From: Azoarcus sp. KH32C | GTDB taxonomy: Bacteria > Pseudomonadota > Gammaproteobacteria > Burkholderiales > Rhodocyclaceae | Assembly: GCF_000349945.1 (NCBI RefSeq) | Contig: NC_020516.1 | Location: 4,774,001 to 4,838,000 of the forward strand | Length of the DNA: 64,000 nucleotides | Direction: 5' to 3' | Part shown: piece by piece, positions 41,910 to 51,645 of the stretch | Numbering within the stretch: position 1 is the first letter of the stretch | How the letters are laid out: the number at the start of each line of letters is the position of its first letter | Program-made: the position numbers and the translations under genes | Notes under the pieces: model-generated | Seen by the model: only the letters and a program-made list of their open reading frames with translations | Told to the model about the DNA's origin: nothing | Databases searched by the model: none

Positions 41910-43943
41910 TCACAGCGCGCCGAAGAAGCCGATCCCCACGAGGACGAGCAACAGCAGGCCGAAGCCGATCAGCACCAGGCCTAGGAGCTTCGACGCCCAC
42001 GTCATCGGCGCCGACGGCGCATCGACGAGATGCTTCTCTAGTTCGCCGCTCGCGAGCAAGCGCTCGTACTGCTCGCGATGATGGCGACGGAAGTCGTCGA
42101 GCGAGAGGGTGCCCGTGAACATCACGATATCCGGCGGCGGCAGCTTGTCGGGCCGGAAGTGGTTGTTGAAGAAGTGCACCGTGAAGAGGAAGACCGCGGC
42201 AAGGAAGGCCTCTTCACCGTGCGCGATCACCGCGACGTTGAACACCCAGCCCGGCAGGTAGGTCGCCACCTGCGTCGGGAACCACATCATGAAACCGCTG
42301 ACGCCGACGATCGTGACGCCCCAGAACGGCGCCCAGTAGTCGAATTTCTCCCAGTACGTCCAGCGCTCGAAGCTCGGCTTCTCGCCCTTGCCGAAGAACC
42401 AGCGGAACATGCCGATCACGTCCTGAAGATCCTTCAGGTTCGGCACCACGGATTCTGGACCGAAGATCCTGAACGTCTTCCAGTTGCGCACGAGGTAGCC
42501 GAACACCCACAACACATGGATCACGAACACCACCGTGAAGACGACGGCATTAACACGGTGGATGATTGCGGTGACCTGCGGTCCGCCGAGCGCCCGCACG
42601 ACGACAGGAGCCCAGGCGGTCTCGGCGTACATCAGCGTCATGCCGGTGAGGGTCAGGATCATCAGGCTGACGGCGAACAGCAGGTGGCCGAGGCGTTCCC
42701 ACGGGCCGAAGCGGCGGAAATGCTTGCCCGCCGGCACGCCCAGTTCGGCAACGTTGACGCGCGTCTCGACGCGGCCGGCCGCGCGCTCCTTGAACTCGCG
42801 ATAGAGCCACAGCAGCAGATGGACCCAGAAGAAGGCGAAGGTGCCGATCAGCAGCCCCGCCATGCCCTTGGTCGCGAGCCAGATCTGCGGGTACTTGCCG
42901 AAGTCGCCGCCATGACCGTGCGGCGCGAAGCTCGTGAAGCCCGACGCGGCCAGCACCGCCTTCTTGCCGTCGTGGCACTTCTTGCAGGTATCGAGCCGGT
43001 TGGCCTCCGAGACCTTCGACTTCGGATCGTCGACCTTCACGATGCCATGGCTGCCGTGGCAGTCGAAGCACTTCGCGGTGTTGGCGTAGCCGAGGCTATG
43101 CACCTGGCCGTGGTAGGTCGCACGATAAGTCTTGTACTGATCCTCATGGCAACCGCCGCAGTTGCTCGTGATCAGCAGTTTGGTCGGGTCCTTCGAGGTG
43201 TTCTCGATCTCATGCGTCGTGTGGCAGTCCACGCACACCGCCGCGTCGGTCTTGCCCTTCTCCAGCACGGCCACACCATGGATGGACGCGGAATAGTCCT
43301 CGAGCTGGTCTTCGTGACAGCTCTCGCCGCACAGCGCGGGCGTCGTCTTGCGCCACTCGGCATGCTGCGCCGTCCCTTTTGCCGGCACGTTGAAGGAGTG
43401 CGTGTCGTGGCACTGGTCGCAGCTCGCCTTCGGGCGATCCGGGTGATCGGTATCGGGCCGAGCATGGAAGGAGTCGCGATAGGCAGCGAGGTTGCGCACG
43501 ACGTTTTCGAGCCGCGGCTTCGACTTGGCCGTGCCGTCCTTTTGCGCCGCCTGCCACAACGCCTCGTGGCAGCTTCCGCAATCGAGCTTCAGCGGCGCGG
43601 TGAGTTGGTGCGCCTTGCTGTTGTCGGCGACGTTGGTGTGACAGTCGACGCAGTTCATGCGCCCGTGGACGCCGGCGCGGAATGCGGCCTCGTCGACGGC
43701 GCGCAGCGTACGCGGCTTGCCGTCCGGCACGGGCACCTTGATCGCATCCGCATCTGCGCCGTGGCACTGGACACAGGAGCTCACCGTCAGTTCCGCCTTG
43801 GCCGACGGCGCTTCGTCCGCGGCACGGACACTCGAACTGACGAGCGCGGGTACCGCCATCAGCAGGGCGGCAGCGAAATTCAATACCGAGGCGCGCCACG
43901 TCCGCGGCGTCGCCTCTTCGAGAGCGGGTCTTCTCTTATGCAT
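41910..43943 (-). CDS. Nine-haem cytochrome c / cytochrome b membrane protein
   Basis: A 677-residue inner-membrane protein. After a signal peptide (residues 1-42) comes a periplasmic multihaem domain (about 50-330). It has eight CxxCH sites and one C-G-E-S-C-H (CxxxCH) site. The C-terminal half holds about six membrane segments with His pairs typical of di-haem cytochrome b (G-H-L-L-F-A, I-I-H-R-V-N, F-V-I-H-V-L-W, F-T-V-H-F-F-N-N-H). This layout would take electrons from the quinol pool, or give them to it, and exchange them with periplasmic cytochromes, like CymA or formate dehydrogenase gamma. Last gene of the operon. Confidence 0.87.
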   Translation of the reverse strand: MHKRRPALEEATPRTWRASVLNFAAALLMAVPALVSSSVRAADEAPSAKAELTVSSCVQCHGADADAIKVPVPDGKPRTLRAVDEAAFRAGVHGRMNCVDCHTNVADNSKAHQLTAPLKLDCGSCHEALWQAAQKDGTAKSKPRLENVVRNLAAYRDSFHARPDTDHPDRPKASCDQCHDTHSFNVPAKGTAQHAEWRKTTPALCGESCHEDQLEDYSASIHGVAVLEKGKTDAAVCVDCHTTHEIENTSKDPTKLLITSNCGGCHEDQYKTYRATYHGQVHSLGYANTAKCFDCHGSHGIVKVDDPKSKVSEANRLDTCKKCHDGKKAVLAASGFTSFAPHGHGGDFGKYPQIWLATKGMAGLLIGTFAFFWVHLLLWLYREFKERAAGRVETRVNVAELGVPAGKHFRRFGPWERLGHLLFAVSLMILTLTGMTLMYAETAWAPVVVRALGGPQVTAIIHRVNAVVFTVVFVIHVLWVFGYLVRNWKTFRIFGPESVVPNLKDLQDVIGMFRWFFGKGEKPSFERWTYWEKFDYWAPFWGVTIVGVSGFMMWFPTQVATYLPGWVFNVAVIAHGEEAFLAAVFLFTVHFFNNHFRPDKLPPPDIVMFTGTLSLDDFRRHHREQYERLLASGELEKHLVDAPSAPMTWASKLLGLVLIGFGLLLLVLVGIGFFGAL

Positions 43944-44016
43944 GCAGTCCTTCCTGTCGGGCTGCGGACGGCCCCATGCCGTCCGCAGCCTCATCACGCG
44001 CCGGCGGGCGTGGCGC

Positions 44017-46164
44017 TCACTGGAACCTGACGATGTAGCGCATGCCGATGAAGTTCGCGTTCTCCTTCGGCTTGATCGACACGCTCGTGCGATCGACGGT
44101 CGTGCCGTAGGTGAAGGGCGACCCGTCGGCAAAGCTCCAGGTCCAGTCGTCGGTCTTCCACTGCTCGTGGATGAGGTCGAGCCGGACGTCCGCGTCCTTG
44201 GTGACGGCGTACTTCGCGAACATCGAGATCCGCACCAGCTTGTTCTCGATGTCGGGCAGCGGCACGGCCGTGACGCCGGCCGAGGTCGGATAGATCGCCT
44301 GCAAGCCGCCCAGGCCGGAAAGCGTCGCCGTTTCGTCGTAGAAGCTGCGTGTGCGCGTCCATTGCACGTCGGCGCCGACCTTGACCTTCTCGCCGAAGCC
44401 GCCGCGCAAGCCGAGGCCGACCGAATCGCCCTTGTCCTTGAGGACGGCATCCTTCTCCATTTCGAAGACCAGCGTCGTGCGGTCCCAACGGCCGGCAAGT
44501 TGGCGCGCGCGCGTCATGTCATGCGACAGCCAGCCGGTCAGCTGCCAGACGTCGCTGAGCGAGTAACGGGCATCGACCGACACCAGCGTCGCGCGGCCGT
44601 CGCGCAGCCCGTAGGGGCGCTCGTCCTTGTGGCCATACTCGTCCTGGGCGTCCTCGACATTGAACTGCAGGTTGAAGGCATTGACCGGCGCCCAGTCGAG
44701 CGACAGCCGCCACTTGTTGCGCGTGCGGTCCGCGAGGTGCAGCGGGTTGATCAGGTTGAAGATGTCGGCTTCCTGCGGCGGCACGTAGCTCGAACCGTCG
44801 CGCTTGCTGTACAGGTAGGTGACCGAGCCGTTGAGCGTGTCCGACATCGAACGCCGCAGTTGCAGCCGGTAGGTCGTCTCGTCGATCTGTTCGCGGTAGG
44901 GCACGTAGCGCTCGTTGATGAACTTGTTCACCGAGCGGTCCTGGTCCTTCACGTCGACGCCGGCGATCAGCTTGAAGCGCTCGGGCAACCGGTAGGAGGC
45001 CTCGAATTTGCCGCTCTTCGTCGTGTAGGAAAACGGCGTGTCATGCACGGTCGCGACGTGGGTCGTGTTGCTGCCGACGAAGCCGGCGATCGGCGTGCGG
45101 TCGTCAGAGTCGTAATAGCGCAGCATGCCGTTCAGCGTCAGGTCGCTCGTCGCGCGCGAGGTCAGCCCGAGCTCGACCAGCGAGTTCACGATCTTGCCGT
45201 CCAGGCTGCGCGGCGCATCGACGAAGCGGTTGTTCGGCGCCGCCAGATTCCAGGTCGGCAGGTTCTCGTCCTGCGTCGCGACGCTGCGCTGGAGCTTCAG
45301 CGTCGCGCGGGTCGAGGGCGTAAAGGAGTAGCCCGCGTTGATGAAGAACTGGTGCGCCTCGTTGTCGAGCGGCAGCGTCAGCGGCGTCGGATTCGGGCTG
45401 CTGACGCTGCCCGGCTGGGCCGCGCCCTTGATCGTCGCCATCACCAACGAGTCGTGATTGCCATACCAGCTGCCCGCGTAGCCACCCGCGAGCTGCAGGC
45501 GTTCGCCCGTGTATTCGACCGTGACGTCGAGCTGGCGCGTCGTGCTGTCGATCGGCTCGACGAGGAAATAGGGGTTGCTGCCCATGCCCCAGTTGCGCGT
45601 GCCGTCCTTCTCCTCGTTCTTGAAGCTGACCTTGAGGTCGACGTCGCGCATCAGGTTCTTGTAGAAGCCCGCCTGGAGCAGGTCACGTTGGACGCCGAGC
45701 CCGACGTTGCGCAAGGGCAGCGCATTGGCGCCAGAACCGCTGATCGTCATGTTCTCGTGGCCGATTCCCTGCAATCCGGTATGGATCTGCAGCGGATTGT
45801 CGCGGTCGATGCGCGAATAGCTCACCGAAGCCCCGATATTGCCCTGCTGCAGCACCTCGCCCCGGAACCGGCGGGTGTCGAGACCGAGGCGCTCGCCTTC
45901 GAAGGTGTACCAGGTGCCGCTCGCTTCGTCGCGCTTGCGGATGTCGGCATCGATCAGACCGTAGAAGCCGCGGCTGCGCATACCGTCGTAGATGCCTTGC
46001 TGGAAGCGGTCGTCGTTCCAGTGGCCGAGGCCGACCGAAACGCTGCTGTCGGGCTGCGACAACTGCCGGATCTCGGCGTCGTCGGCGGCGGCCGGTCCGT
46101 AGATGGCGAGCAGGGCCGTGGCCAGCGCGCTCAACCTGAATGCACTGTTGATGTTGTTCATCAC
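44017..46164 (-). CDS. MtrB/PioB family outer-membrane beta-barrel
   Basis: A 715-residue outer-membrane porin-like protein that would sheath a decaheme cytochrome and let electrons cross the outer membrane. The signal peptide ends near A-A-A-D; many alternating beta strands follow, and the final residues are Y-I-V-R-F-Q with a penultimate Phe, as in outer-membrane barrels. The mature chain has no cysteine, so the N-terminal CxxC seen in Shewanella MtrB is absent. It follows the decaheme cytochrome gene by 16 bases. This pairing is the main evidence for function. Confidence 0.88.
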   Translation of the reverse strand: MMNNINSAFRLSALATALLAIYGPAAADDAEIRQLSQPDSSVSVGLGHWNDDRFQQGIYDGMRSRGFYGLIDADIRKRDEASGTWYTFEGERLGLDTRRFRGEVLQQGNIGASVSYSRIDRDNPLQIHTGLQGIGHENMTISGSGANALPLRNVGLGVQRDLLQAGFYKNLMRDVDLKVSFKNEEKDGTRNWGMGSNPYFLVEPIDSTTRQLDVTVEYTGERLQLAGGYAGSWYGNHDSLVMATIKGAAQPGSVSSPNPTPLTLPLDNEAHQFFINAGYSFTPSTRATLKLQRSVATQDENLPTWNLAAPNNRFVDAPRSLDGKIVNSLVELGLTSRATSDLTLNGMLRYYDSDDRTPIAGFVGSNTTHVATVHDTPFSYTTKSGKFEASYRLPERFKLIAGVDVKDQDRSVNKFINERYVPYREQIDETTYRLQLRRSMSDTLNGSVTYLYSKRDGSSYVPPQEADIFNLINPLHLADRTRNKWRLSLDWAPVNAFNLQFNVEDAQDEYGHKDERPYGLRDGRATLVSVDARYSLSDVWQLTGWLSHDMTRARQLAGRWDRTTLVFEMEKDAVLKDKGDSVGLGLRGGFGEKVKVGADVQWTRTRSFYDETATLSGLGGLQAIYPTSAGVTAVPLPDIENKLVRISMFAKYAVTKDADVRLDLIHEQWKTDDWTWSFADGSPFTYGTTVDRTSVSIKPKENANFIGMRYIVRFQ

Positions 46165-46180
46165 GATCTCCCTGATCCCG

Positions 46181-47146
46181 TCAGCGACGGAAACGTCCGG
46201 CGGTGGCGTTGTTGATAGTGCTGTTGCCGCCGTGGATGTTGGTGTGGCAGTTCATGCAGCCGCGACCCGCGGTCCCGAGCAGCGCGGTGTTCGTGGTCGG
46301 CCCGGTGGGCACTCCCGCAAGCTGGCCCGGATGGCTCTCGTGGCTGTGGCATTCCTGACACAGGTAGGGAGGACGCGCCTTCAGCAGGTTCGGGATGTTC
46401 GTGCCGTGCGCGTTGTGGCAGATGCTGCAGTCCTCGGCGACCGGCTGGTGGTTATGCACAAAGGGACCGCGCTTTTCCATGTGGCAGGAGAAGCAGGTCT
46501 CGTTGACGCTCGCCTTGACGAGTTGCGAGGGGTTGTCGCCGTGGACGTTGTGGCAGGACGAGCAGCTGATCGCGCCTTCCGGCACCGGGTGGTGTGTCGG
46601 ACGGAGGAATTGCGCGCGCTGTTCCTTGTGGCAGCCCATGCACACTTCGGGCTGGGTCGAGGCCTGCCGCACCTTGTCGTGGCCGTCGTGGATCTTGTGG
46701 CAGGAGGTACAGGTAACATCGCGCCGGCTGTGCGTGCTGTTCTGCCAGAAAATGCGGGTACTGCCCTGGTGACAGGCGAGGCAGGCCGCGTCGCGCGCTT
46801 CGGCGCTCGCGGGATTCTTGCTGCTGAAGCCGACATCGACCGGCGGGGCCGCCTTCGAGCCGCGCCCGGCCTCCTTGACGTGCCGCTCGCTCTCGCCGTG
46901 ACAGGACACGCAGCTCGGCGTGCGCTTGTCGGCGACGGTGCCGTGCTTGGTCTTGCCGATCGCGAGCTGCTCGGGCGCGTCCGATTCGTCATGGCATTCG
47001 GTACAGCGCTTGTCGCCGCGCAGCACCAGCCCCTTGTCCTGATCCGCCGCCCGCTCGGGTGCCGCCGCCACGGGCGAGGCCAGCATGAAGATGCCGCCCA
47101 GCACGGCACACAGGGCGGCGAGCCGCCCCCATTCCCTTGGTCTCAT
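46181..47146 (-). CDS. DmsE/MtrA family decaheme c-type cytochrome
   Basis: A 321-residue periplasmic cytochrome. The signal peptide ends near V-A-A-A; no lipobox is seen. Ten CxxCH motifs are present in order: CTECH, CVSCH, CLACH, CTSCH, CMGCH, CSSCH, CFSCH, CSICH, CQECH, CMNCH. Size and haem count match MtrA, PioA and DmsE, the haem wire inserted in an MtrB-type barrel. It is preceded by a terminator-like hairpin separating it from the monohaem cytochrome gene. Confidence 0.93.
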   Translation of the reverse strand: MRPREWGRLAALCAVLGGIFMLASPVAAAPERAADQDKGLVLRGDKRCTECHDESDAPEQLAIGKTKHGTVADKRTPSCVSCHGESERHVKEAGRGSKAAPPVDVGFSSKNPASAEARDAACLACHQGSTRIFWQNSTHSRRDVTCTSCHKIHDGHDKVRQASTQPEVCMGCHKEQRAQFLRPTHHPVPEGAISCSSCHNVHGDNPSQLVKASVNETCFSCHMEKRGPFVHNHQPVAEDCSICHNAHGTNIPNLLKARPPYLCQECHSHESHPGQLAGVPTGPTTNTALLGTAGRGCMNCHTNIHGGNSTINNATAGRFRR

Positions 47147-47180
47147 TGCATCCTCCCTGGTATGTCGAGACGCGTAAAGA

Positions 47181-47202
47181 AACGGCCCCTTCAGGGGCCG
47201 TT
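47181..47202 (-). terminator. Intrinsic terminator between the monohaem and decaheme genes
   Basis: AACGGCCCC and GGGGCCGTT form a perfect 9-bp stem with a four-base loop, followed on the minus strand by TTTCTTT. It lies 10 bases after the monohaem cytochrome stop and 35 bases before the decaheme start. It probably lowers expression of the downstream genes relative to the first. Confidence 0.75.
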
Positions 47203-47211
47203 GCTACTTGC

Positions 47212-47571
47212 CTAGCGAGCGAGAATCCATTTGATGAGCTCGCTCTTCTCTTGCGGGGAATCGGTCTTCAAGACCTTGTGTTCTTCTTCTGTGCCGTCCT
47301 CGAGCTTGACCTTCGGGGAATCGGTGAGATTGTGGTTGAGCTTTTCGACGGCGTCGGGCTTACCCTTGTACTTGGCGGCGATCTTCTCGTAGGACGGACC
47401 TTTCTTGGTTTTGTCGAGCGCGTGGCACTTGAAGCAGTCGTTGCTCTTGAGCAGCTTCTTGGCCGCGTCGTCGCTCATGCCGGCCGAGGCGCCGGCAGCA
47501 AAGGTCAGCAGGGCGGCACCGGCGAGGGCGGCGACGAGGCGGTGGCACGAGCGGTTTCCTGATTGCAGCAC
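47212..47571 (-). CDS. Monohaem c-type cytochrome
   Basis: A 119-residue periplasmic cytochrome with one haem site, C-F-K-C-H. A signal peptide (about residues 1-31) ends near A-S-A-G. The Lys-rich mature protein is near 88 residues and includes the K-G-P-S-Y motif common in small class I cytochromes. The C-terminal helix L-I-K-W-I-L is also class I-like. A distal Met ligand is not evident after the haem site. The start is GTG 47571 behind GGAGGA. It is first in the leftward cytochrome operon and a likely soluble carrier between the inner-membrane and outer-membrane parts. Confidence 0.88.
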   Translation of the reverse strand: MLQSGNRSCHRLVAALAGAALLTFAAGASAGMSDDAAKKLLKSNDCFKCHALDKTKKGPSYEKIAAKYKGKPDAVEKLNHNLTDSPKVKLEDGTEEEHKVLKTDSPQEKSELIKWILAR

Positions 47572-47727
47572 GATTGTTCCTCCTTTGCATCGAGGCACGC
47601 AGGGCCTTCAGTCACCCCGCGCAGGGTAGCTAGAGCTGATGCTGATACATTGACACACTTCGATACGCCGTCTCGAGTATTTTCTGGGCATATCTTGATG
47701 GCCGTCAAGCTGCATAGCAGCAAGCTG

Positions 47728-47747
47728 GACGGTCATTTCGGACCGTC
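47728..47747. promoter_or_regulatory. Inverted repeat before the amidase/cytochrome divergent genes
   Basis: GACGGTC and GACCGTC form a perfect 7-base inverted repeat with a 6-base centre. It lies 16 bases before the amidase ATG and about 155 bases before the cytochrome start. It may be an operator or a leader hairpin. The rest of this gap (47572-47762) shows a TTGACA near 47657 but no good -10 partner. Confidence 0.4.
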
Positions 47748-47762
47748 AATGCGTGTTTCCCC

Positions 47763-48518
47763 ATGATTTCTAGGGTTTTGCCCCAGTTAAAAATTTTGCA
47801 ACTTCGACACATTACCGGCCCGCTTTGGCTCGCGGCGGAACTCTTTGCGGCGCCCGGGCCGGTCTCGGCAGATGCGGCCGAACCGGCGCTCGTCGCGATC
47901 GACGTCGGCCACAGCCTTGCGGCGCCCGGCGCGACGAGCGCCCGCGGGCGCCGGGAGTTCGAGTTCAACCGGGAGTTGGCGCAGGCGGTCGCGGCGGCAC
48001 TGACGCGACTCGAGCTGCGTACCGTGATCGTCAATGAAGACGGGAAGATCGGCTCGCTCGCCGAGCGTCCGGCGCAGGTGCCGCACGCGGATCTGCTGAT
48101 CTCGATCCACCACGACTCGGTGGGCGAGGAGGAATTGTCGGACTGGATGTGGGAAGGCCAGCCGCAGCGCTACAGCGACCGCTGGAAGGGGCACTCGCTA
48201 TTCGTGTCGCGCCGCAATCCGGACCCGGAACGCAGCCTGCTGTGCGCCTCGGCGATCGGCGCACGGCTGCAGCGCGCGGGTTTCGAGCCGACGGACAAGA
48301 ACGCGCGCCGGCGCGAATACGCGGACCCGCAGCACGCGGTGCATTACTACGACGACCTGGTTGTGCTGTACCGGGCGCAGCAGCCGGCGCTGCTGTTCGA
48401 AGCCGGCGTGATCCGGCATCGGGAAGAGGAACTGGCGCTGCGCGATCCGCAGCATCAGGCCGCGATGGCGAGCGAGATCGCCACCGGGGTCGCCGCCTGC
48501 CTGATGGCGGGGCGCTGA
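47763..48518 (+). CDS. N-acetylmuramoyl-L-alanine amidase (Amidase_3)
   Basis: A 251-residue zinc amidase that removes stem peptides from murein. Zinc and catalytic residues are visible: His in I-D-V-G-H-S, Glu in E-F-E-F-N-R-E-L, His in I-S-I-H-H-D-S, and catalytic Glu in L-L-F-E-A-G-V. An atypical hydrophobic N-terminus (about 12-36) ending V-S-A-D may be a signal peptide. It is divergent from the cytochrome operon and convergent with prfC. Confidence 0.85.
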   Translation: MISRVLPQLKILQLRHITGPLWLAAELFAAPGPVSADAAEPALVAIDVGHSLAAPGATSARGRREFEFNRELAQAVAAALTRLELRTVIVNEDGKIGSLAERPAQVPHADLLISIHHDSVGEEELSDWMWEGQPQRYSDRWKGHSLFVSRRNPDPERSLLCASAIGARLQRAGFEPTDKNARRREYADPQHAVHYYDDLVVLYRAQQPALLFEAGVIRHREEELALRDPQHQAAMASEIATGVAACLMAGR

Positions 48519-48563
48519 GCGGGGGCGGCCGGGCGCCGCGCCCCGCGCGGGCTCAGTCGACCC

Positions 48564-50171
<1,608 letters not shown>

Positions 50172-50182
50172 GATCGGATCGC

Positions 50183-50219
50183 AAAAAAACAAAGCCGCCA
50201 GCCGGTGCCGGCCTGGCGG
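50183..50219 (-). terminator. Intrinsic terminator in the prfC leader
   Basis: On the minus strand CCGCCAG pairs with CTGGCGG around an inner CCGG-TG-CCGG, followed by CTTTG and seven T residues. A TAGAAT at 50231-50236 (minus) would start RNA just before the hairpin. No gene on this strand ends nearby, so a leader attenuator of prfC is the simplest reading. Confidence 0.7.
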
Positions 50220-50345
50220 GGACAATCGCAATTCTATCAAGGAATTAGGGGCGCTCGCAGGAGAATGGCGCGGAGCTGCGGGCAAGCGGCGCAAAATCTG
50301 CGATGATTCAGGAATATTTTTCCCGCTCACCAAGACTTCGACGAC

Positions 50346-50600
50346 ATGCCCCGAGCCACGCCCACGCTGCGCCAGCGCAAGATCTTCGCCCTCACCCGCA
50401 TCCTCGGCGGCTTCGTCGCCGGCTGTTATCTCGCCTACGTCGTGGTCGCGAACCTCGTCGCCGGCGCGGCCTTCGACGGAACACTCAAATTCACGGCGCT
50501 GATCGCGATGGCAGGCTTCGCCTATGCGGCCTGGTATCTGCGCGACCTCAGCGCGATTGCGCGCGAGGAACAGCAAGGCGGCGACGCGGACAAGTCCTGA
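50346..50600 (+). CDS. Small inner-membrane protein
   Basis: An 84-residue protein with two membrane segments (about 18-38 and 46-66). The N-terminus is basic (R-A-T-P-T-L-R-Q-R-K) and the tail is acidic (E-E-Q-Q-G-G-D-A-D-K-S). No family is recognised. Base composition and codon use match the neighbours. It is divergent from prfC and convergent with the TerC gene. Ribosome-site support is weak, so it may instead start at another nearby codon. Confidence 0.65.
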   Translation: MPRATPTLRQRKIFALTRILGGFVAGCYLAYVVVANLVAGAAFDGTLKFTALIAMAGFAYAAWYLRDLSAIAREEQQGGDADKS

Positions 50601-50637
50601 TCGCGCGTGCCGGGTCGTCCCGGCCCGCTGCCATCGT

Positions 50638-51405
50638 TCAGCGCTTCGTCTCCGCGGCTTGATCGGCGACGTAGGGCTCGTGCAGCACGACCGGATGGGC
50701 GGCACGCTTGCGCATCCGGATGTTAAGCATCTCGACGGTGACCGAGAAGGCCATCGCGAAATAGATGTAACCCTTCGACACGTGCTGCCCGAAGCCTTCG
50801 GCGACCAGCACGACGCCGACGACCATTAGGAAGGACAGCGCGAGCATTTTCACGGTCGGGTGGTTCGACACGAAGTTGCCGATCGGCGCCGAGGCGACCA
50901 TCATCAGGCCGACCGAGGCGACGACTGCGGACATCATCACGCCGAGGTTGCTGACCATGCCGATCGCCGTGATGATCGAGTCGAGCGAGAACACCAGGTC
51001 GATGACGATGATCTGCATGATCACCGCACTGAAGGTCGCCTTCACGGCGCTCGAGGCCTCACCCTCCTCGCCTTCGAGCAGTTGGTGGATCTCGCCGGTG
51101 CTCTTCCACAGCAGGAACAGACCGCCGCCGACCAGGATCAGGTCGCGCGCCGAGAAGCCGTGGCCGAACAGTCCAAACAGCGCCGAATCGAGTCCGGCGA
51201 GCCATGCGAGGACCGACAGCAGCCCGAGGCGCATGAACATCGCGAGGAAGAGGCCCAGCCGGCGCGCCATCGCGCGGCGCTCGGGCGGCAGCTTGTCGAC
51301 CAGGATCGAAATGAAGATGATGTTGTCGATCCCCAGCACCAGCTCCAGCATCGTAAGGGTGAAGAACGCGATGATGAGCTGAGGATCGGTCAGGAATTCG
51401 GGCAT
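50638..51405 (-). CDS. TerC family integral membrane protein
   Basis: A 255-residue inner-membrane protein with seven or more membrane segments. The conserved in-membrane Asp motifs E-L-V-L-G-I-D-N-I-I-F near residue 21 and D-L-V-F-S-L-D-S-I near 135 identify TerC. Members export manganese or support metal loading of secreted proteins; tellurite resistance is a historical name. No yybP-ykoY manganese riboswitch pattern is seen upstream. It appears to be a single-gene unit. Confidence 0.9.
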   Translation of the reverse strand: MPEFLTDPQLIIAFFTLTMLELVLGIDNIIFISILVDKLPPERRAMARRLGLFLAMFMRLGLLSVLAWLAGLDSALFGLFGHGFSARDLILVGGGLFLLWKSTGEIHQLLEGEEGEASSAVKATFSAVIMQIIVIDLVFSLDSIITAIGMVSNLGVMMSAVVASVGLMMVASAPIGNFVSNHPTVKMLALSFLMVVGVVLVAEGFGQHVSKGYIYFAMAFSVTVEMLNIRMRKRAAHPVVLHEPYVADQAAETKR

Positions 51406-51645
51406 GGCGGGACAGGTACAGGTGACGGGCGAAGCCCCCTGTATAGCATGCCAAGCGGGAAAACGCCGAATCGCGCAAGCTTAGAGACAGTTCCGAAATT
51501 CGTGATTGACGCCACAGGCCGCATCGAAAAGGCAGAAGCACGCGCCCGGATGACTATTACCAATGGGATAGAATGCGGGTATCCTCGCGTCTTTACGTTT
51601 TCTTACTTTTCTCGCATCCCAGCGCTCACGTCCTCGTCATTGCCG

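Noticed and set aside
51406..51645. Manganese (yybP-ykoY) riboswitch for TerC or B12 riboswitch for the TonB receptor
   Set aside because: Neither the conserved loop sequences of yybP-ykoY nor a B12 box is visible on either strand of this gap. A TATACA -10-like box exists for TerC but lacks a good -35.
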